From the NCBI RefSeq assembly GCF_910592395.1, contig NC_088314.1:2358001-2422000 (forward strand): a stretch of DNA of 64,000 nucleotides, written 5' to 3'. Origin of the DNA: Lineus longissimus. Taxonomy: Eukaryota; Nemertea; Pilidiophora; Heteronemertea; Lineidae. This document shows positions 36,920-51,508 of this stretch, in pieces. The notes beneath the pieces were generated by a model, which made no database searches, was not told where the DNA came from, and saw nothing but the letters and a program-made list of their open reading frames with translations. Every line of letters begins with the position of its first letter. Position 1 is the stretch's first letter. Made by a program: the position numbers and the translations under genes.

Positions 36920-37146
36920 AGGATCGCCAACGAGTTGGCAGCGGTAGGAAGCTGATAAAGTCTTCCCTAAATGGACTGCAGTTTCGATACTCTATGTCAC
37001 CCCAAGTGCCCAGCATTTCACCCAATGAGGTCAGCATCCAGAGTTCACACCTTATCAATAGCCGTTCCGAGGACATAGCTCGCATGCTATCCGTCGATAG
37101 GGTTATCGCTTCTCATCGCTGCCAACCCGCCATCAATCAACTCTAA
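36920..37146 (+). CDS. Probable terminal exon, product unknown
   Basis: The plus frame runs from an acceptor-like AAAATGTCTAAG (ends about 36920) to TAA at 37144-37146, about 75 codons. Third positions are rich in C and G (ATC CAG AGT, CGT TCC GAG GAC, GCC ATC AAT CAA CTC). The peptide is polar and serine-rich with PQVPSISPNEVSIQSS and SRSEDIARMLSVDRVI. It resembles a disordered C-terminal tail rather than a folded domain. No family recognised; upstream exons were not identified. A longer minus frame overlaps, but its codon use is poorer. Confidence 0.35.
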
Positions 37147-37149
37147 CAG

Positions 37150-40100
37150 TAACAAAGTGCTAACACGTCAACGGCGCCGTCAACCGTGGACAACATGACA
37201 TTATGGATGCATTAGGGACATATCTGGAGAATTTGCTAAATGGCTAGTGAGATTGCAGCAAATGCGCATTACTGGAGGTGATAACGTTATAAAAGGCATT
37301 CCCAAGTGGTCAAACGTCTAAATGGTCAAATCGTGGCAATAGTGGGAAATATCTTTTTGCCGAATCGTTCCCTGTTCGAATAACGAAAATGCTCTCCTGG
37401 CAAGATTCATATTTTTGGTAAAGTGTGTATGTCTTGTGGAGTCGTTATCTACATGCAGAAACGCGGCAGCTTTGCTTAAAGTGTCATTCGAGTTATCTTG
37501 GAAGGAAGCGTGAAACTTGCTACGTTATGCAAGCTTCTCTACCTTAGTTGAGAAACATCAAGGTTTTCTGCCTCAGGGCATGACTGTGTGCCTATTTGCT
37601 GATATGATTTTAGCATTCAATCCAAATGTCACACATTTTTTCTTATTTGTATAATGGCATACAAGCCGATCCTTTTATCTCCATGCATACCTACCTTCAA
37701 ATTCAAAACTTCCCGCGGCAACCTTCAATAGAATTGCTTGATCATCGCTAAACTGTATGCATACACAGCACACATTCTAAATCGTTGCACTGTCGGCTTA
37801 CACTTTCTTTGCTACTGGGTACGAAGGAAAGAAATTGACTCATCGACGTGAGTGCAAGAGCAAGGCAACGAGCAGCATGTGGGCCCAAACTTTCGTTGGG
37901 TTACACAGCTGCATGCACTCAACCGAGCTGCATGTTCGCTTAACGCCGCTCTCTTTTGCTGAGGCAATGTACAATCTACAGTCTTGACATCACAACCCTG
38001 TTGATTATATAACACCAAAGCGTTGAACTGTACCAACAATCGTAGATCTCGCTTTGCAGGAATATCACTGTTATTCGTTACGACGACACGCCAGAAGACC
38101 ATTCTGGGCCATTCCAAACGGTCAATTCATACCTCGCAAACGTGCTCCATTGTTCTCTTGTGATCAGTACAACATTTCCACTCATCTTATTCAAATCACC
38201 TCCGATGTCTCTGAACATCCTGCCCTTCGATTCAACAGGCACCACCATCCATCGAGTACCAAAACATGTCAATGTATGGTAGAGTAGATGTACATTGATG
38301 TGTCTTTCCCCGGATAAATTTTCTCAACCTCGGGGTGTTTTGTTTTCATGGGAACTCAGCCAAAAATCGATAACTTTATATTGCCGTAAAATTAAAGCAA
38401 ATATTTGCACTTGCTTATATTGGCGCGTCGGTTCTATTCAATAATAAATGATGTGTTTCCCCGTTTTTTAAACAGCGGCCTTTCTTCTGCAAGAGAAGGG
38501 ATCGTCATTTCGTTTTCGTTTTCGTTGTTATAGTTTTGTTTTCGTTGTTATTGCGTGGTAAACATGATGTTTCTGTTCAACGTGATGTTTTGATGAGAAG
38601 AGGTTTTAGAAAATGAACATAGTGCTTTAATGTGAGGATTGGGTCGCTTCATTCGTCTGGGTTGGGATTAAGGCTACAAATTAGATTTCTTTGGCGAATG
38701 CTTCTTCAGTTCTTAACGTATACTAAAATGATTAGATGATTCAGTATGTGCTTTCTGAGTATCGTGAGTCTTGAAAGTTTGAAGCTCGACTTTATTCCCA
38801 TCTGGAAAACTTTGAAAGTAGTTAGTTGCAGTTTCATCGCACCCGAGAGCAATTTAAGTAGAAAAAATACAAATGAGAACTGAAATAATTTACATAATTG
38901 TGATCTATATACGCACTGGATGCTCACATGTCAACCAACGGACAATTTCGTCCGATCGAAAAACAACAAATAAATGAGAATTGGCCATTTCACTTGACAA
39001 GTGAGATTAATCGCCCCAAAACAGACGACAATTCAATTTTTATTTTGATTATCAACATATGATCTTAATTTAAACAAATGCAATATGTTGTTCAGTGGTT
39101 ATTAAGTACTCGTATGTCATTCAGATGTCAGTTTGCGAATTAAAAACTGTCCAACTGATGACGAAAAGATAGTATCAAGAGCCGGAATTTTGATTTCATA
39201 GGAATCGGACACGCGCCCAATTATATTTCAAAGTTGTTAATTGGAAGAACTAACAGACTGCGAATTTAATTGTCAAAAGAAGTACGCCAACCAAAATCGA
39301 TAACAGCTTAAATGAGATATTAGTCTGTTCTCTGGTTACAAGAAAATTGCTCTTCTACTTCATTGGAGAACAAAATATTCTGAGCCATTTCAGTGCAACC
39401 CATTTGATAGTTCATTTATTTACATAATGTTTACTTTTTTCCTTGGGAATTGTACTGCTATGTTATCGCTAGATGGGTTTATTTTTCTTAAGGAATAGGC
39501 GGTACATCTACATTTTTTATAATGTTGCTCTTATCTTGTGGCAGTGCGTTTTATTTTCCATATACAATCGTAATGCACTGCTTAATGTAGATGATTTGCC
39601 GAAAATAAACCTGAGGCAAATTTGTCACTCTACATATGTCTCTGTGTAAGTCACGTGGAAAGGTGTGTTCTTGTCTCGGGGTTCTTTTCCATTACTGCAC
39701 ATTGGTACGCCTCTTATAGAAATACGGGGATATTATGCCCATTGTTCCATTGGTAAATGCGCTGACATATTGCCAATGATGCAAATGATGTCTTGTAATT
39801 ACGATTGTGATTTAAATCAACCTGTTCACGTTCACAATAGATTCGCCAGAAGATTTTGTCAAAATATTTCTATAGGGGGGAAAGCTGCTTCTTTCACTTC
39901 CTTTCACCCCTCAATTTCAACAGCACAAAGGAATCTGGCTAGTCTATTGTGGCCCGTAGCCGATATATATCTGAATGGTCACCTTGGTGATGCATTGAGA
40001 CATCGTTTGATTATCTGAGAATGAAATGACTTTCTGAAGAAAAATGCAAAATACTCGCTCAAGTCTGTTTTGTAAACAACACAAACGTAAATTTTTGTTT

Positions 40101-40600
40101 GTTTTGTTTGATCAAGCGGCTTAACAGCTTTCAAACAAGAACTGTTCACCAATTCAATATCACCATTGCATTGTATATGTACATTACCAATTCGATCCAC
40201 CACTACATTGATTACGAGCCTAAACTTCTGAAAAAATTTGACATTTGCAATTCTACGGTTATAATATTGACACTCTATACTCTGCTCAGAAACGCACAGC
40301 ACGGTGCTAACATGGAAGAATATTACTATCTAAAAATACCCATATTGCTAAGAGGAATAAAGACTGTATGCATTTTTAATGCCTCAGACGCTTTCAACAC
40401 ATTACCGCAGAAGATCATCTTCAGACCTGTGTATTTGGTAATCACTGATTTCCCTGGCAAGCAAAGAAGCAACAGGAATCACAAATAATTCCCTGGGGAA
40501 AATGTGCGTTTGGTATAACAATACGTATTGGCATCATGTTTTCTTTACATTCAGAATGGCTGACAAAATCTCCTGTACCGAAAGGACGATTAAAACTCTT
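37150..40600. other. Mostly non-coding
   Basis: A T/G-rich simple stretch with repeated TTTCGTT and TTGTTAT words lies at about 38511-38553. Minus-strand frames at 37812-38272 are unrecognised. Nothing else supported. Confidence 0.4.
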
Positions 40601-40605
40601 GAGAA

Positions 40606-40983
40606 ATGCATGTATCACGGGATACACTGCTTGTTGATTGTCACTTTAAAGATGACAATGGGTTCGAAAAGAGGGCTTCGTTGAAGGACATCAATGCGAT
40701 GTTTCTACCACTCGAGAGTGATGATTTGAAATGCAGTTCAAGTCTGATCTCTGATTCAATAGACCTCCGAGATCTGATCAAAGCGGCATTGAAGCCCACT
40801 GGATCACAATGTCGACTGCAGAACGAGTTGACAGTCGCATCATGCGGGTCTGAAACGATCCTTCTTATTCACCATCGCTGTCAATGTGTTTGGACTCCTG
40901 CCGCATGCATCATTAGCCACTTCTTTCATGAATCGGTTCGTATAATCGACTTGATTCCTCACTTCTCTCAAGTGATGCATTGA
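40606..40983 (+). CDS. Possible exon, product unknown
   Basis: A 125-codon plus frame ends in TGA at 40981-40983. The codon mix looks moderately coding (GAC CTC CGA GAT CTG ATC AAA, CGA CTG CAG AAC GAG). It has several cysteines in its middle and C-terminal parts (CSSSLISDS, SQCRLQNE, HHRCQCVW). No domain recognised. It lies about 650 bp upstream of the lectin-like exon on the same strand; whether they belong together is unknown. Confidence 0.25.
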   Translation: MHVSRDTLLVDCHFKDDNGFEKRASLKDINAMFLPLESDDLKCSSSLISDSIDLRDLIKAALKPTGSQCRLQNELTVASCGSETILLIHHRCQCVWTPAACIISHFFHESVRIIDLIPHFSQVMH

Positions 40984-41638
40984 AATCTTTGTCCATGATG
41001 TTGGTCGGTTGACCCAGCAAATATCCCACTGTTCCTCGGTAGAGGCAAACCCCATCGCAGCCTTACCGTGCCTGTTGTCCGGTCAGACGGAGGGTAATGG
41101 CTTGAGTGATCGTGGACTAGTCGTAACCACCACAGCGTTTTCGTTCGCCTGTCACGTTTGTGATTGCTGCTTAGCCGCTTTAAGCGGAAATGAGCTAAGA
41201 TAACGGCCTCAACTGTCGCTAGAAAATTCCATTCATTTTCCCGCTTGAATTGGTTCTGGTCGAAGTAAATTGTTCGAAAACACGCTATTGGTGTGACATT
41301 TGGGAATTTCCTGCTGCATTGTGTTGCCAAAGGTTGCATCTGGGCGGAACCGATATGCTACTTTTATCAGCTGATAAATGTAGTTCTCGCAATTGGATCA
41401 GAAATGGGCGAGGCAAAAAATCAAGTCTCGCAATTACGTGACACTTGAGGTGTGTATTGTCAGAAACTTGCGAATTGCATAATAAAAAGACATGAATATT
41501 CGGCTTTTTACAGTAAGCGAGCATTACGATAGTCGATAGGTAGATGTGGAGTGATCGAAGAAGTTTGTGATGGAAAGCGAAACTGTGAGGCTCGTATCCG
41601 TTCATTCTATCGTTGGTATGCGCTCAAATAGGCTGCAT

Positions 41639-41804
41639 GAGCAGAAATGAGCCTTTACCCTGGCATCTATATAGTTCTGAAGATTTCTCTCCAAACCCTG
41701 GATGTGGACACAACTGCCCAAATGATAAGATGCCACTTCTATTCCGAGCAATACAATACGTTCGGCTACAGGGCGTTCATCTAGTTACTCTACGAATTAT
41801 TTAG
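41639..41804 (+). CDS. Possible terminal exon of an F-type-lectin-like domain
   Basis: After an acceptor-like ATGAGCAG (ending near 41646), the frame reads YSSEDFSPNPGCGHN, later QYVRLQG and LVTLRI, then two consecutive stops (TAG TAG, 41802-41807). In F-type lectins (fucolectin/tachylectin-4 fold, related to the discoidin fold), the last part of the domain has a similar order: a short strand, an NP-x-CG stretch, a GRYV strand, and a final LTLCEV strand at the C terminus. The cysteine of the last strand is absent here (LVTLRI), and the first half of the domain was not found upstream. Recognition is by eye; could be a relic. Confidence 0.3.
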
Positions 41805-44800
41805 TAGCTCATCAGTCCTCTGCCCAGACAAAGACAAGAAAATTGTTTTCTCCCTAATTGGGGACCATCGAGTTTCTCCTTTACAATATGCCTCCGGAAG
41901 AAGACAGCGTGTGTTTGTGGAGTGATATTTATTGCTCATTGAGTTTTGCCGTCGACAGTCCGATGCAGGTGTGGGTTTGATACGAAAGCGCTTTCGCTGT
42001 TTCACTGATGCACGCGTAGTTTCCAATCACTTAGTTGAGGCAAGTGTTATCTGTAAATTGCCTCAGTCGTAAGACGAGTGTGAGGATTTCCCTTTACAGA
42101 AAAGGGGACAGAATATGGAGACTTTATGTTAAGGTCAAATTTAGTGATGACCCTTTTTAGTCCTTTGATTAAACTGTTGTACTCAAAGTTATTGACGGGA
42201 CAGCGGTTGTTTTCTGTTCCTTACAGTGTTGCCAATTTCCTCAGTAGTCATGTACTTCATTATAATGCTCCATCGTATCTTTCCAGCTTACGCCTTCCCA
42301 GGAGAGACCTTATAGATCAGCCAGCTCCTTGAATAAGGTAAGAGTCTTGTCTTCTTTAGTATGATCCGTGTAGCCTATGTACATCATGTCCTGTCAATAA
42401 ACTCTTGACATCGGAGGAGCAGTTAGACTGCTAATAGAGTATCGCAAAGGACAGAGCACCTGTCTATAAGGTTTTATAGGCTATTAGGTCAATATGAGCA
42501 TATCAAAGAGGGGAGACTCTTCGAAGCTGGAGCTAGGGGAGAGCCCGTGTAAGTCAGACATCGGGCATAAGCGCTCTCAGAACAAAAGGTATAATTTCTT
42601 ATGCAATATCGAATCCAATTGCTGGTCGCTGTAAATAATGCTGTATTGAATGTTTTGCGAGATGCATTGGCACCTACTGATCCATTTAAAAATTTGATGT
42701 TTTTACTTAACCTATACCCTACGACACAGTGCTATTAAGATTACATTCAGGGTCCCATTATGGTTTCCCTTCAAACGTTATTTAAAGACACGAATATGAT
42801 ATTCTGGTTTGAATCCCTTCAAAGGCGAGTCGTCCTATTTGCCAGTCGCATATCTTTACAATGATCGTCAATTCAACTGAATAACCTCTGAACCCAATCA
42901 GTCGTTTGTTAGTGATGCTAGTTTATTATATCCGGGTATCAAAGCCACGTTTCCATTATATCGTCTGCTTCGATATCATCTTATCTTTGTGTGTGTGAGA
43001 GAGGCAGTTCCGATGAAAATGCATCCCTAGGAGAATAAGTCTTAACCTGTTTCTCAATGACAGTCTCAGGTGGACGATATATCGTGTCTTGAGTTTAACG
43101 GTTTTAAAACGGAATCATTTTATTCCTTGGACTTGCACTGCACGTGTGACATTGTGTGGTACGAATTAGTATTCTATACATGTTTCGAGTAGTTCTATCA
43201 ATATTTACTCTGAAGGCGTTCAGGAACGAGTCCATCACTATTTAGCGTTTATCGTTTAGTTTACCTTGTAAATTGCGTGGTAATTGTTTCTAGAAATATT
43301 TACTTAATAGCACCGATCTTGAAACTTCTATCCATCATCAGTGCCAATTCTGCCTTCAAAGGTTATCAATTCCAATATCGAAGGACTTATTTCCAAAGCT
43401 TCTTGAGTGTCATGAGTGCGTATGATGGATTTTCCTATAATTGGCTTATAAATGGCGTTATTGGTGGAATACGTCTGTCGTCTGCTTAAAAGTGGCTTTC
43501 TACTTTCAACGTCTTTTGACATACAGGAACAGGTAACAGCAACAAGAGAGCTCTTTGGCAATTTTTTATGATGTCTGGCAAGCTAAGATGTACATATTCA
43601 TGGTGTCAAAAAGCATGATACACCTTTGACAATGGAAAAATATCAAAACTATCATTAATAAAACCTAAGAGTTATAAATGTTACCCTGCATGTTCATTTA
43701 TGTTTTATCAGCATGAGGACGCATATCTTTTACTAAATCGACCAAACAAAATATGTATTTTTTCTCCTTCGCACTTATATTGAGGGTAATTGTGATGACT
43801 TTACAAGTGATCCGAGTTACTCAGAAAAGCATGCTGCAGCATCAATGGCCTTTTGGGGCAGACTACAGCGTTGGTTCGTCTCTGAAAGTGCTAGACGAGT
43901 TGAAAGTGGAAGAAGTAAGTCAAGTGGTAAATTTCCTTGTATCTTTGATATCTATGCTCACAGCAAACACACATAATTGCTACATCGATGCTTCTCTACC
44001 ATGTTCCATGACATTGTTCGGTCAAAATAATGAAGCCTTTAAATTCATAAGATCACAATAGCGCAACCTCATTTTTGTTAAATTCTACATTTGTATTATA
44101 TTTATAACAAATGAAAATATCACGACTAATATTAGCGTCGATTCTTGAAAAGGTTCCAAGCGACATTTGTTGTTAAACTGAAGCAAATACGTCAATCAAA
44201 AGCAGCCTTTATTGCCAAATACAAAACATTGTTACATGTAGACGTTTTCAGCAAAACATCTCATCAGGAAGTTAGAGTCAACAAAACAGAAGACGTCAGA
44301 AATAATTAAATTTCTTTGATTTCTGAAATAACACCAGTCAGTAATCAAATTTTCCTTGATATGCAATACTTCAATAGCACCAGTATCGAAATGAGGTCTT
44401 CTCGCAAACATTTGTCTTGTATGATTAATTATTTTTGAATAAAGTCAAGCGAGGGCAAATAAAAAGCACTAGTATAATTAAAAGCAAATAAGTTTTTTGT
44501 CGTTGAGTTTATATTGGGTAACAATCAAGGAACTTATGCTAGCACCAGTCATCCAAACATCATCTCAAAAAATAATTGATGGAAAACAGTATCTATTCTG
44601 TATCATCATGTACTCTTCATTTTCACATTACGTTTTACATGCAAAAAAGTTTTATAATACGCCTTAAGATCTTGGAGAACACGTTTAACTTGGTGAATTA
44701 ACCCCAAGTTTGGTGATCTGGCTCAGAGCTGTTTTATGAGACTTTTTTCGGTTCATCCATATTCAAAGATTAAGTGTACCTTTGTATCTAAACGTACTAT

Positions 44801-44812
44801 ATGGTGTTGTTG

Positions 44813-44826
44813 CACACACACACACA
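44813..44826. repeat. (CA)7 microsatellite
   Basis: Seven uninterrupted CA dinucleotides. Confidence 0.95.
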
Positions 44827-47800
44827 TCTAAAACATAAACGTAGGTCCCCAAATTCTTAACTCTCATGGGGCTGATATGTTTTATTTATGTGCTACACAC
44901 AAATCAGTTGTATAAGAATCAGCCATGGAATGCTCTTACTTCATCGAGATATGTTTTTATAATGTTTCCCTAATGGCAGCGTACATTTGACTGCAAAAGA
45001 TTATTTGAGAAGAATAATATGATGCGTAGCTTGTTTCCAATCGTTGATCAAAATATTTTGAAAAAGCATCTCTCATGGGGTTTGAATATTTCGTTAACGA
45101 CGATGAATGGCGGGGATGAATGCATACATGTAATTAATGACTGAAGTTGTGGCTGTTGGAAAGGTTGTAATCTATGGGAAGGATACTACAGTACTGGCCT
45201 CCAAAATGTTCAATTGTGAATATGAAAATGTGTTGTATGCGTTTAAGCAAGAATTTGGGGCACTCATGGCGACCTTGATGTAAACTGAACTTAGTATTTT
45301 GATGGAATCAATATGTTTCGCTGCCTATCTTGTAATGTGCTCGTTGTACTTCAGCATTCTAAGAGTCGTAACTTGAGAAATGTCGAACTATAGAAATGAG
45401 CTTAAGCGAAGGCGGCCTTGATGAGAGGAGGATGAGTCTGTGGAAATGCAAGAAGATGCGAGTGTAATATTCGTAATGTGATATTCACCCAAGATTTGGC
45501 TTGGGTTTCAAAACTGATGCGATTTCTATTCCTAGCTCATGTATCCCGTAAATCAGTTCAACATGGGTTATGCCTAGTACCACTTTCTCAGTTTTTGCAA
45601 TTCAAAGCCGATCTGAAAGAGTTATGCAAAAGCTCAAACGAAATTGTTTCTTTCTCGTCGCTACATGTATCTCTAGAACACCAGTCTGATTTATGATCGA
45701 ACTGAAGATGGTGGTTTGAAAGTCAGTTTTACTTGTTGCCGTTTTCAAGCTGGTTTGGGCATAGACGAGTTACAATATTCTTCTCCACCTTTTGCTTGAC
45801 CTTTATGCTGTTAGTCAGGGTATGGGAGATGCCACCAGCTTTGGAACCACTGCGGCATCATCATATCATCAACTATGCCAGTTGTTTTGTTGATCTTGAT
45901 GGTTGTAAAAGACATAACACATTTAATTCCTTAATTAAACACCGAGTCTTAACATTGATAAATGGCTAAATGGGCTATAAACTCCATATTTCGAATCCCC
46001 CGAGCTTGCTGCGAACCCTATCACCAATGCCTCTCCCGCTTTATAACAAATAGAATTTTACATTTTATATTTCCTGAATAGATTAAGACATAAATCAAAT
46101 CGATGAGCACAACCTGAGGCTCCTCAAGAGACATATAAATGGATAAAAGACCGAATATTAAGTAACGCACCATATCATGTTAAGGCTTATAAATCTTTCA
46201 TAAAATGCAAAAATTTGAATCGATTTTTCAAACCCCGCATTAGGACATTTCCAAAGGATTCTCTATGAATACGTTTGTCAGTTGATCCGGACTGACAAGA
46301 TATTTGACATACTGAGCAATTTAAGAAATTATTTGCATTCGGTCCTTGGGTATTTGGTTAACATATCGAAAGGTTACGCTGAGGACAAAGTCAAAGACAT
46401 GTAGTCTTCTTTAGTAGCTTGGTGGTGAGCACAACTCTGCCGAACAGACATGTCCGAAGTGTTCGGTGATCCTCGGCTTTTTAGTTTGTTTCATAACATG
46501 AATGGATAATATCTGTAAGATGAATTTAAATTTGGGTTGAAACACACGCGAGGCGACTTTCTGATACGTGCAGCTGAGATAATCCAACTTTCAAAAATGT
46601 GGTCTTCTCCTCTGGTCACCATCAACAGCCTTATGATCTTATTAGGAGGATTTGAAATGGGCTTGTTGATGGCTTTTGGCGAGGGACGTGCTGTAAAATC
46701 ATAATGATGACAATAGACTGATCAGAATTGCCGTAATTTACTTGATCGAAACTCCGAATGAGAAATCGAATGCAGCTGGTAATTTCCCATGTTTTAGAAC
46801 ATGTCCTGGCCAAACCCACGTTCAAAGAGACTCTTAACACCCTGTTGCGTCTCAACTTCGCTATGCACTTACCATTTAGATCAAATATTGTAATACACTT
46901 CCATCATTTCTGTCGCTTTTGTCAATTATTTCCCAAAGATGTGTTTCAGTCGGAAATTGCCTGCGAAGATTAGACAAAGAGTTGGGTAGATTATGTTTGG
47001 AACCAGCACAGTCATCTCTCTCAAGTAGAGATTGGTCCAGGCGGTGGGTGGAATATTCGCCTTGTCGCATTGTTCAGCGGAAAACCCAAGATTATTGAGG
47101 AAATTACTACATTAAGTCAGATGGATTGAATTTGTTCCTGGGAAGTGATGGTAGTTATTTGCCAATCTTCTCGTTACGTTTGCGGCGATGTTTAATGGAA
47201 CAGGGTCTGGTCGGCTTGGCTGAACTATCCATCACTGGCATTATCTTAGATTTCTATGAAGCTTCATATACTTGAATCACGACGTGAACGATACGAACGA
47301 GCATTTCTCTGATAGAAAACATAGCTTTCTCGGCAAATGTTAATGCATCTATACTGTGGAGTAGAAGTCTCCCTGGTGGATCCCCATATCGACAATATAT
47401 TTCAGCCCTAGCCGATCATGTGAATAAAATTAAGCAATTGTCTTCCAGGAAGAAAACCATCTTATCCTCAAGGCTTTCATGAAATTTAAACTGTACCTTA
47501 CTCTTATGGGAATCATACTGATCTTATCTCAGTCGAGTTGGCAAATCTCAGCCGGAAGGGCTTGTTATATTATATTCATTCTCTCTGCATACTGCTTGGC
47601 TGCTCGGCTACATGAGATCGGTCAGGATCGCTGAAGCAGCAAGCAAGGTTAGACCGATGCATCAAGAGGGTGTAATCGTTGTTGGATACAGACGTTTCTC
47701 CCAGAGCTAATGCAGATTGAACACTTGACCATCTAACCATGACTGACCAAAGTGTTTGTTTTCTCTGTTGTGATGAATGAGAAGATCTCCGTGCATTGAC

Positions 47801-50800
47801 TTCGGCCAGTGTTCATTTCGATGCACAGAAAGTATATTGACCATGATAAGGGTACCTCCAGTCATCATCAATCATTGGCTTACAAAAGAGGAAATAAAAA
47901 CTAAAGTTAACAATGTGATAGTGGATGCGGGTATTGTCCATGACCTTTTTTGGTTGAGAATGATTCTGTAGTCGGTGGCACCTGAGTACTAAGGATCGAA
48001 AGCCGTAAGAAGTCCGTAGCTGATACGATCATTGATGAAAACCAACAGGGCGGATGCATTTTTATCTTTAGCATTGAGATAAAGCTAGTGAAATTCATGT
48101 TTCCTTATTGTCGCTTGTCCAACTGTATCATACCTGCATACGGAATCATTGACCCTTTTATTTTCAAGCGCTATGAATAGATAATTGAAAATTACATCGA
48201 GGGAATATTGCAAACCAATACTGGTTAGTCATTCCTGTTTATATGATATCTTTTGGAATCAGAAGCTTACTGAATAATAAAGAGATACGAGCGTATCGAA
48301 ATAAATAATTCATATCTATTCCTGGAGCAGCGGTTTCGTCCGCCACCGTCCCTTCGGTGTGGTTCCAGTGTTTCCGAGTGTTTCCAGCCATTACTTTATT
48401 CATGTCGTGTCGAGAACTGTACGAGATATTGTCGAATGTCTGAGCTTTTGGACACCGGAGTCCACGAGGTAGACATATCAAGCGATCAGTGTATTTTTCA
48501 AAGTAGTATATGTCTCGTTATTGCGTCCTACATGTATCTCCGCTAGAGGTAGTGTTATCGATGTTACCCGTGGTCTGGCATGTGTCGGCGATCAGTGTGA
48601 ATTCAAAAATAGTGTTTCATTAATGTCCACCCATCATATGTTCGTTGGTTGGCCGGTCTCGCTTCGGGCGCGGGATGTTGCATACCTTGTCTTACATTTT
48701 CGATGATGACTAAGTCCGTAATTGGCTTTTTGTACAATTGGTCTGATAATCGGCTTGATGTTAGTACACGGGTACAAGGCTGGTTGGTCGATTGCAAAGT
48801 AATAATGTGGATAATGCCCTCGACTTTGAGGTAACAGGCTTTTGAGAAAGAGTTGCCTTCGATACGTAGAGCTATTATTCGGAAAGGTAGTTAACGGATT
48901 GTCACCAATATTTTCTTTATACATATGTGTCTTGCAACTGAAAAACGATTAGAAAGAAATGATAATCCTTCCGACTTGGGGTTTACTGTCATTGAGAGAG
49001 GGAGTTTTGCCTTCAGTTATTATAAGAAAAGAACATCTTGGGGAAAGGCAGTTATAACTGATTGTCACCAATATTGGCATAACTATGGCTTGGACAATGA
49101 CATTTCAACGGTAATAGAATACACCTTTATCTGGCGACGGCTTAGGGTTGCTGTCGATAAATATATTGAAAAGATTTGTGTGTCCTTTCTTTGGCTATCG
49201 GCAGATTTTGTAATTATATGATTCAAAAGAGTTTTAGTTTCTATAACTCCTTAGAAATTGCTAATACCATGGATCCTACCTTTCTCAGTAACGCTTTGCA
49301 ACCAATATGGTGTTGTGATCTGAAGAAGGCTAGAGAAGCCTTTCAGGATGAGCAATATCAAAATTACTCTTGTGTTTCTACGAAAGTGGTGACATATAGA
49401 TCGCCTCACCACCTCCAGATGCAAGAATCTTCCCGAGTGTCAATAATGCAAATGATCTGTATGTTAAGTACTTAAACCTTAGAGACTGCGATAATGGCAA
49501 AAAATATACAACAGGAGGTTATGCTAGTGCCGCCAGTCGGTGTTGTCTCATCCATCACAACCACCTCATCTGAAACCACTGCCCCTTGGTAACATCAGCA
49601 GGACATAAAGCGGCGTATGTTTAGAAAGTTGCCGGTATTGCTTGCCACTCTAGACTTTTCCTCTCAGTCTTTTACATTGGTTTGCTCATCCCTTGCTATT
49701 AGATGGGATTTTTTAGGGGGGCTTTCAGTATGGCTGATCATGCAGGTTGGGTGCTGATCAAGTGTGTCGGAGTGTCCCTTAATTGTAACATTGCCCATCC
49801 ACTCCACTCTTTTCGCCTCGAGCGTCTTTGTCCGGCGTTAATTATCTAAGTGCCCAGATGGATTGCACTGGGCTGAAGTAAAGTAGGGCTATCAATCAGT
49901 TGATTGGATTTCCGAGTGTCTTTCTACGACCTTTCTTGCAATAGGCAAAGATTCATTGAGCAAAGACGATACTTACTGTTGGCCAGCTCATGTTGATGGC
50001 CCACTCTGCGTTGTCTCTGGTGGTTTACAAGTTGACCATAGAGCAGTGGATGAACGTTGATTCGCATCAGACATGTCACCTTTTTCACATGTTTATTGCA
50101 TAATATCAGTTATATTTCGATTGCAGAAACGTAACCAACCAATGTGACTAAGCTTCTTGTTTCAATTTCTTTTGTCATGTTTTCTTTTTGATGCACAGGC
50201 ATTTTTTAGCCGTGATTCCCTGTATTTTTTAAAAGCGAAAGTTCTACTAATTTATTGTGAGGAGGAGGCCTTGTTGGAGTTGTTAGCCTTTACACTTCGC
50301 TTCTCAATGTCGCAGATGATGTTTACCTCTCAACGTATTGTCATCAAGATCACAATAATATCGCTTGTGTTCTCTCAGGGGTCGTTGCCACGTCTTCAAC
50401 CTGGTGCTTTAAGGACAACTATTAGGACAACTAGTAGGAGAAACATGGCCGGAGAGATAACAACTTTGTAGTTATATATAATTTGGTCTAAGTGGGTGCA
50501 GGGAGTTGGTACTAGCGTAATTGGGTGCAATAATAGCCTTCATCAGTGCTTTCAGCAGTGTACTCAATGATACACTAATACACTGATACACTGCTAGTGC
50601 TGTCAATGGTCAATGGTTGCTTGGACAGGCAAGCCTTTGCTGTCCACTTCACCTTCACCTGTTTGCATTATGTCCCAAGCTGTGCTACAGAAGCAACAAG
50701 GATCCGCTCTAACTTGAGCTGAACCCTTCATGTCCGACGACGGATACATTTTCGAGTCCTGATCATGCCGAGGTTAATCGAAGTAAACAGAACATCCAAA

Positions 50801-51493
50801 TGCAAGCAAGGCTTTTCTGAAGTAGTGTACTTATTAGATATCGGTTCCAAGAGACGGACATACGATAGGCAATCATGAAGTCTTTACATGCCGAGCAAAG
50901 AGTAATATCATCGTACTCCCAAACGGCTAAGAAGAAACTCCTTACCTCATACGATAATGAATAAGGATGAACAACAAGTTCTTCTCTCTGAAGATCCATG
51001 ATGCCAAAATAGTGTTCTGGCGCCCTTCACGACTTGATCACTTTCTTAGCTATAATGGAAGGTCAAGAGGATCTATTGTGTCTACTTTAGTCCAATATTA
51101 GAATTGGAGGACGTACGAGTAACACTCTTCCGACACATGTCGAACGAGACATCTCTTAAGGGGATGCGATATAGATCATACAGCTGTCTTTATAGCTATT
51201 GCTGCTACTACTTAAGTCACTTCGTAAGATTAAGTGTCCGTTCACGAAAATACCACCTTTCATATGTAGAAATAAGAGCACCCTAGGAACTGGAATCAAA
51301 ATAAAATCCTTGAGTGGTTTTATCAGAATTGTGTGTTGACACATTGAAGTTGCTCACTTTCACGTAGTTTGGGACCTGGCGAAATTAGGGTACATCCAAT
51401 AATCCAACCCATTATCATTGTCTCACCAAAATACAAGAAGTTTTCAAATTATAATTATTCTCATACGCAAAGTTTATCTGGAAATCGGTTTTC

Positions 51494-51508
51494 ACTACTA
51501 CTACTACT
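51494..51508. repeat. (ACT)5 microsatellite
   Basis: Five uninterrupted ACT triplets. Confidence 0.9.
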
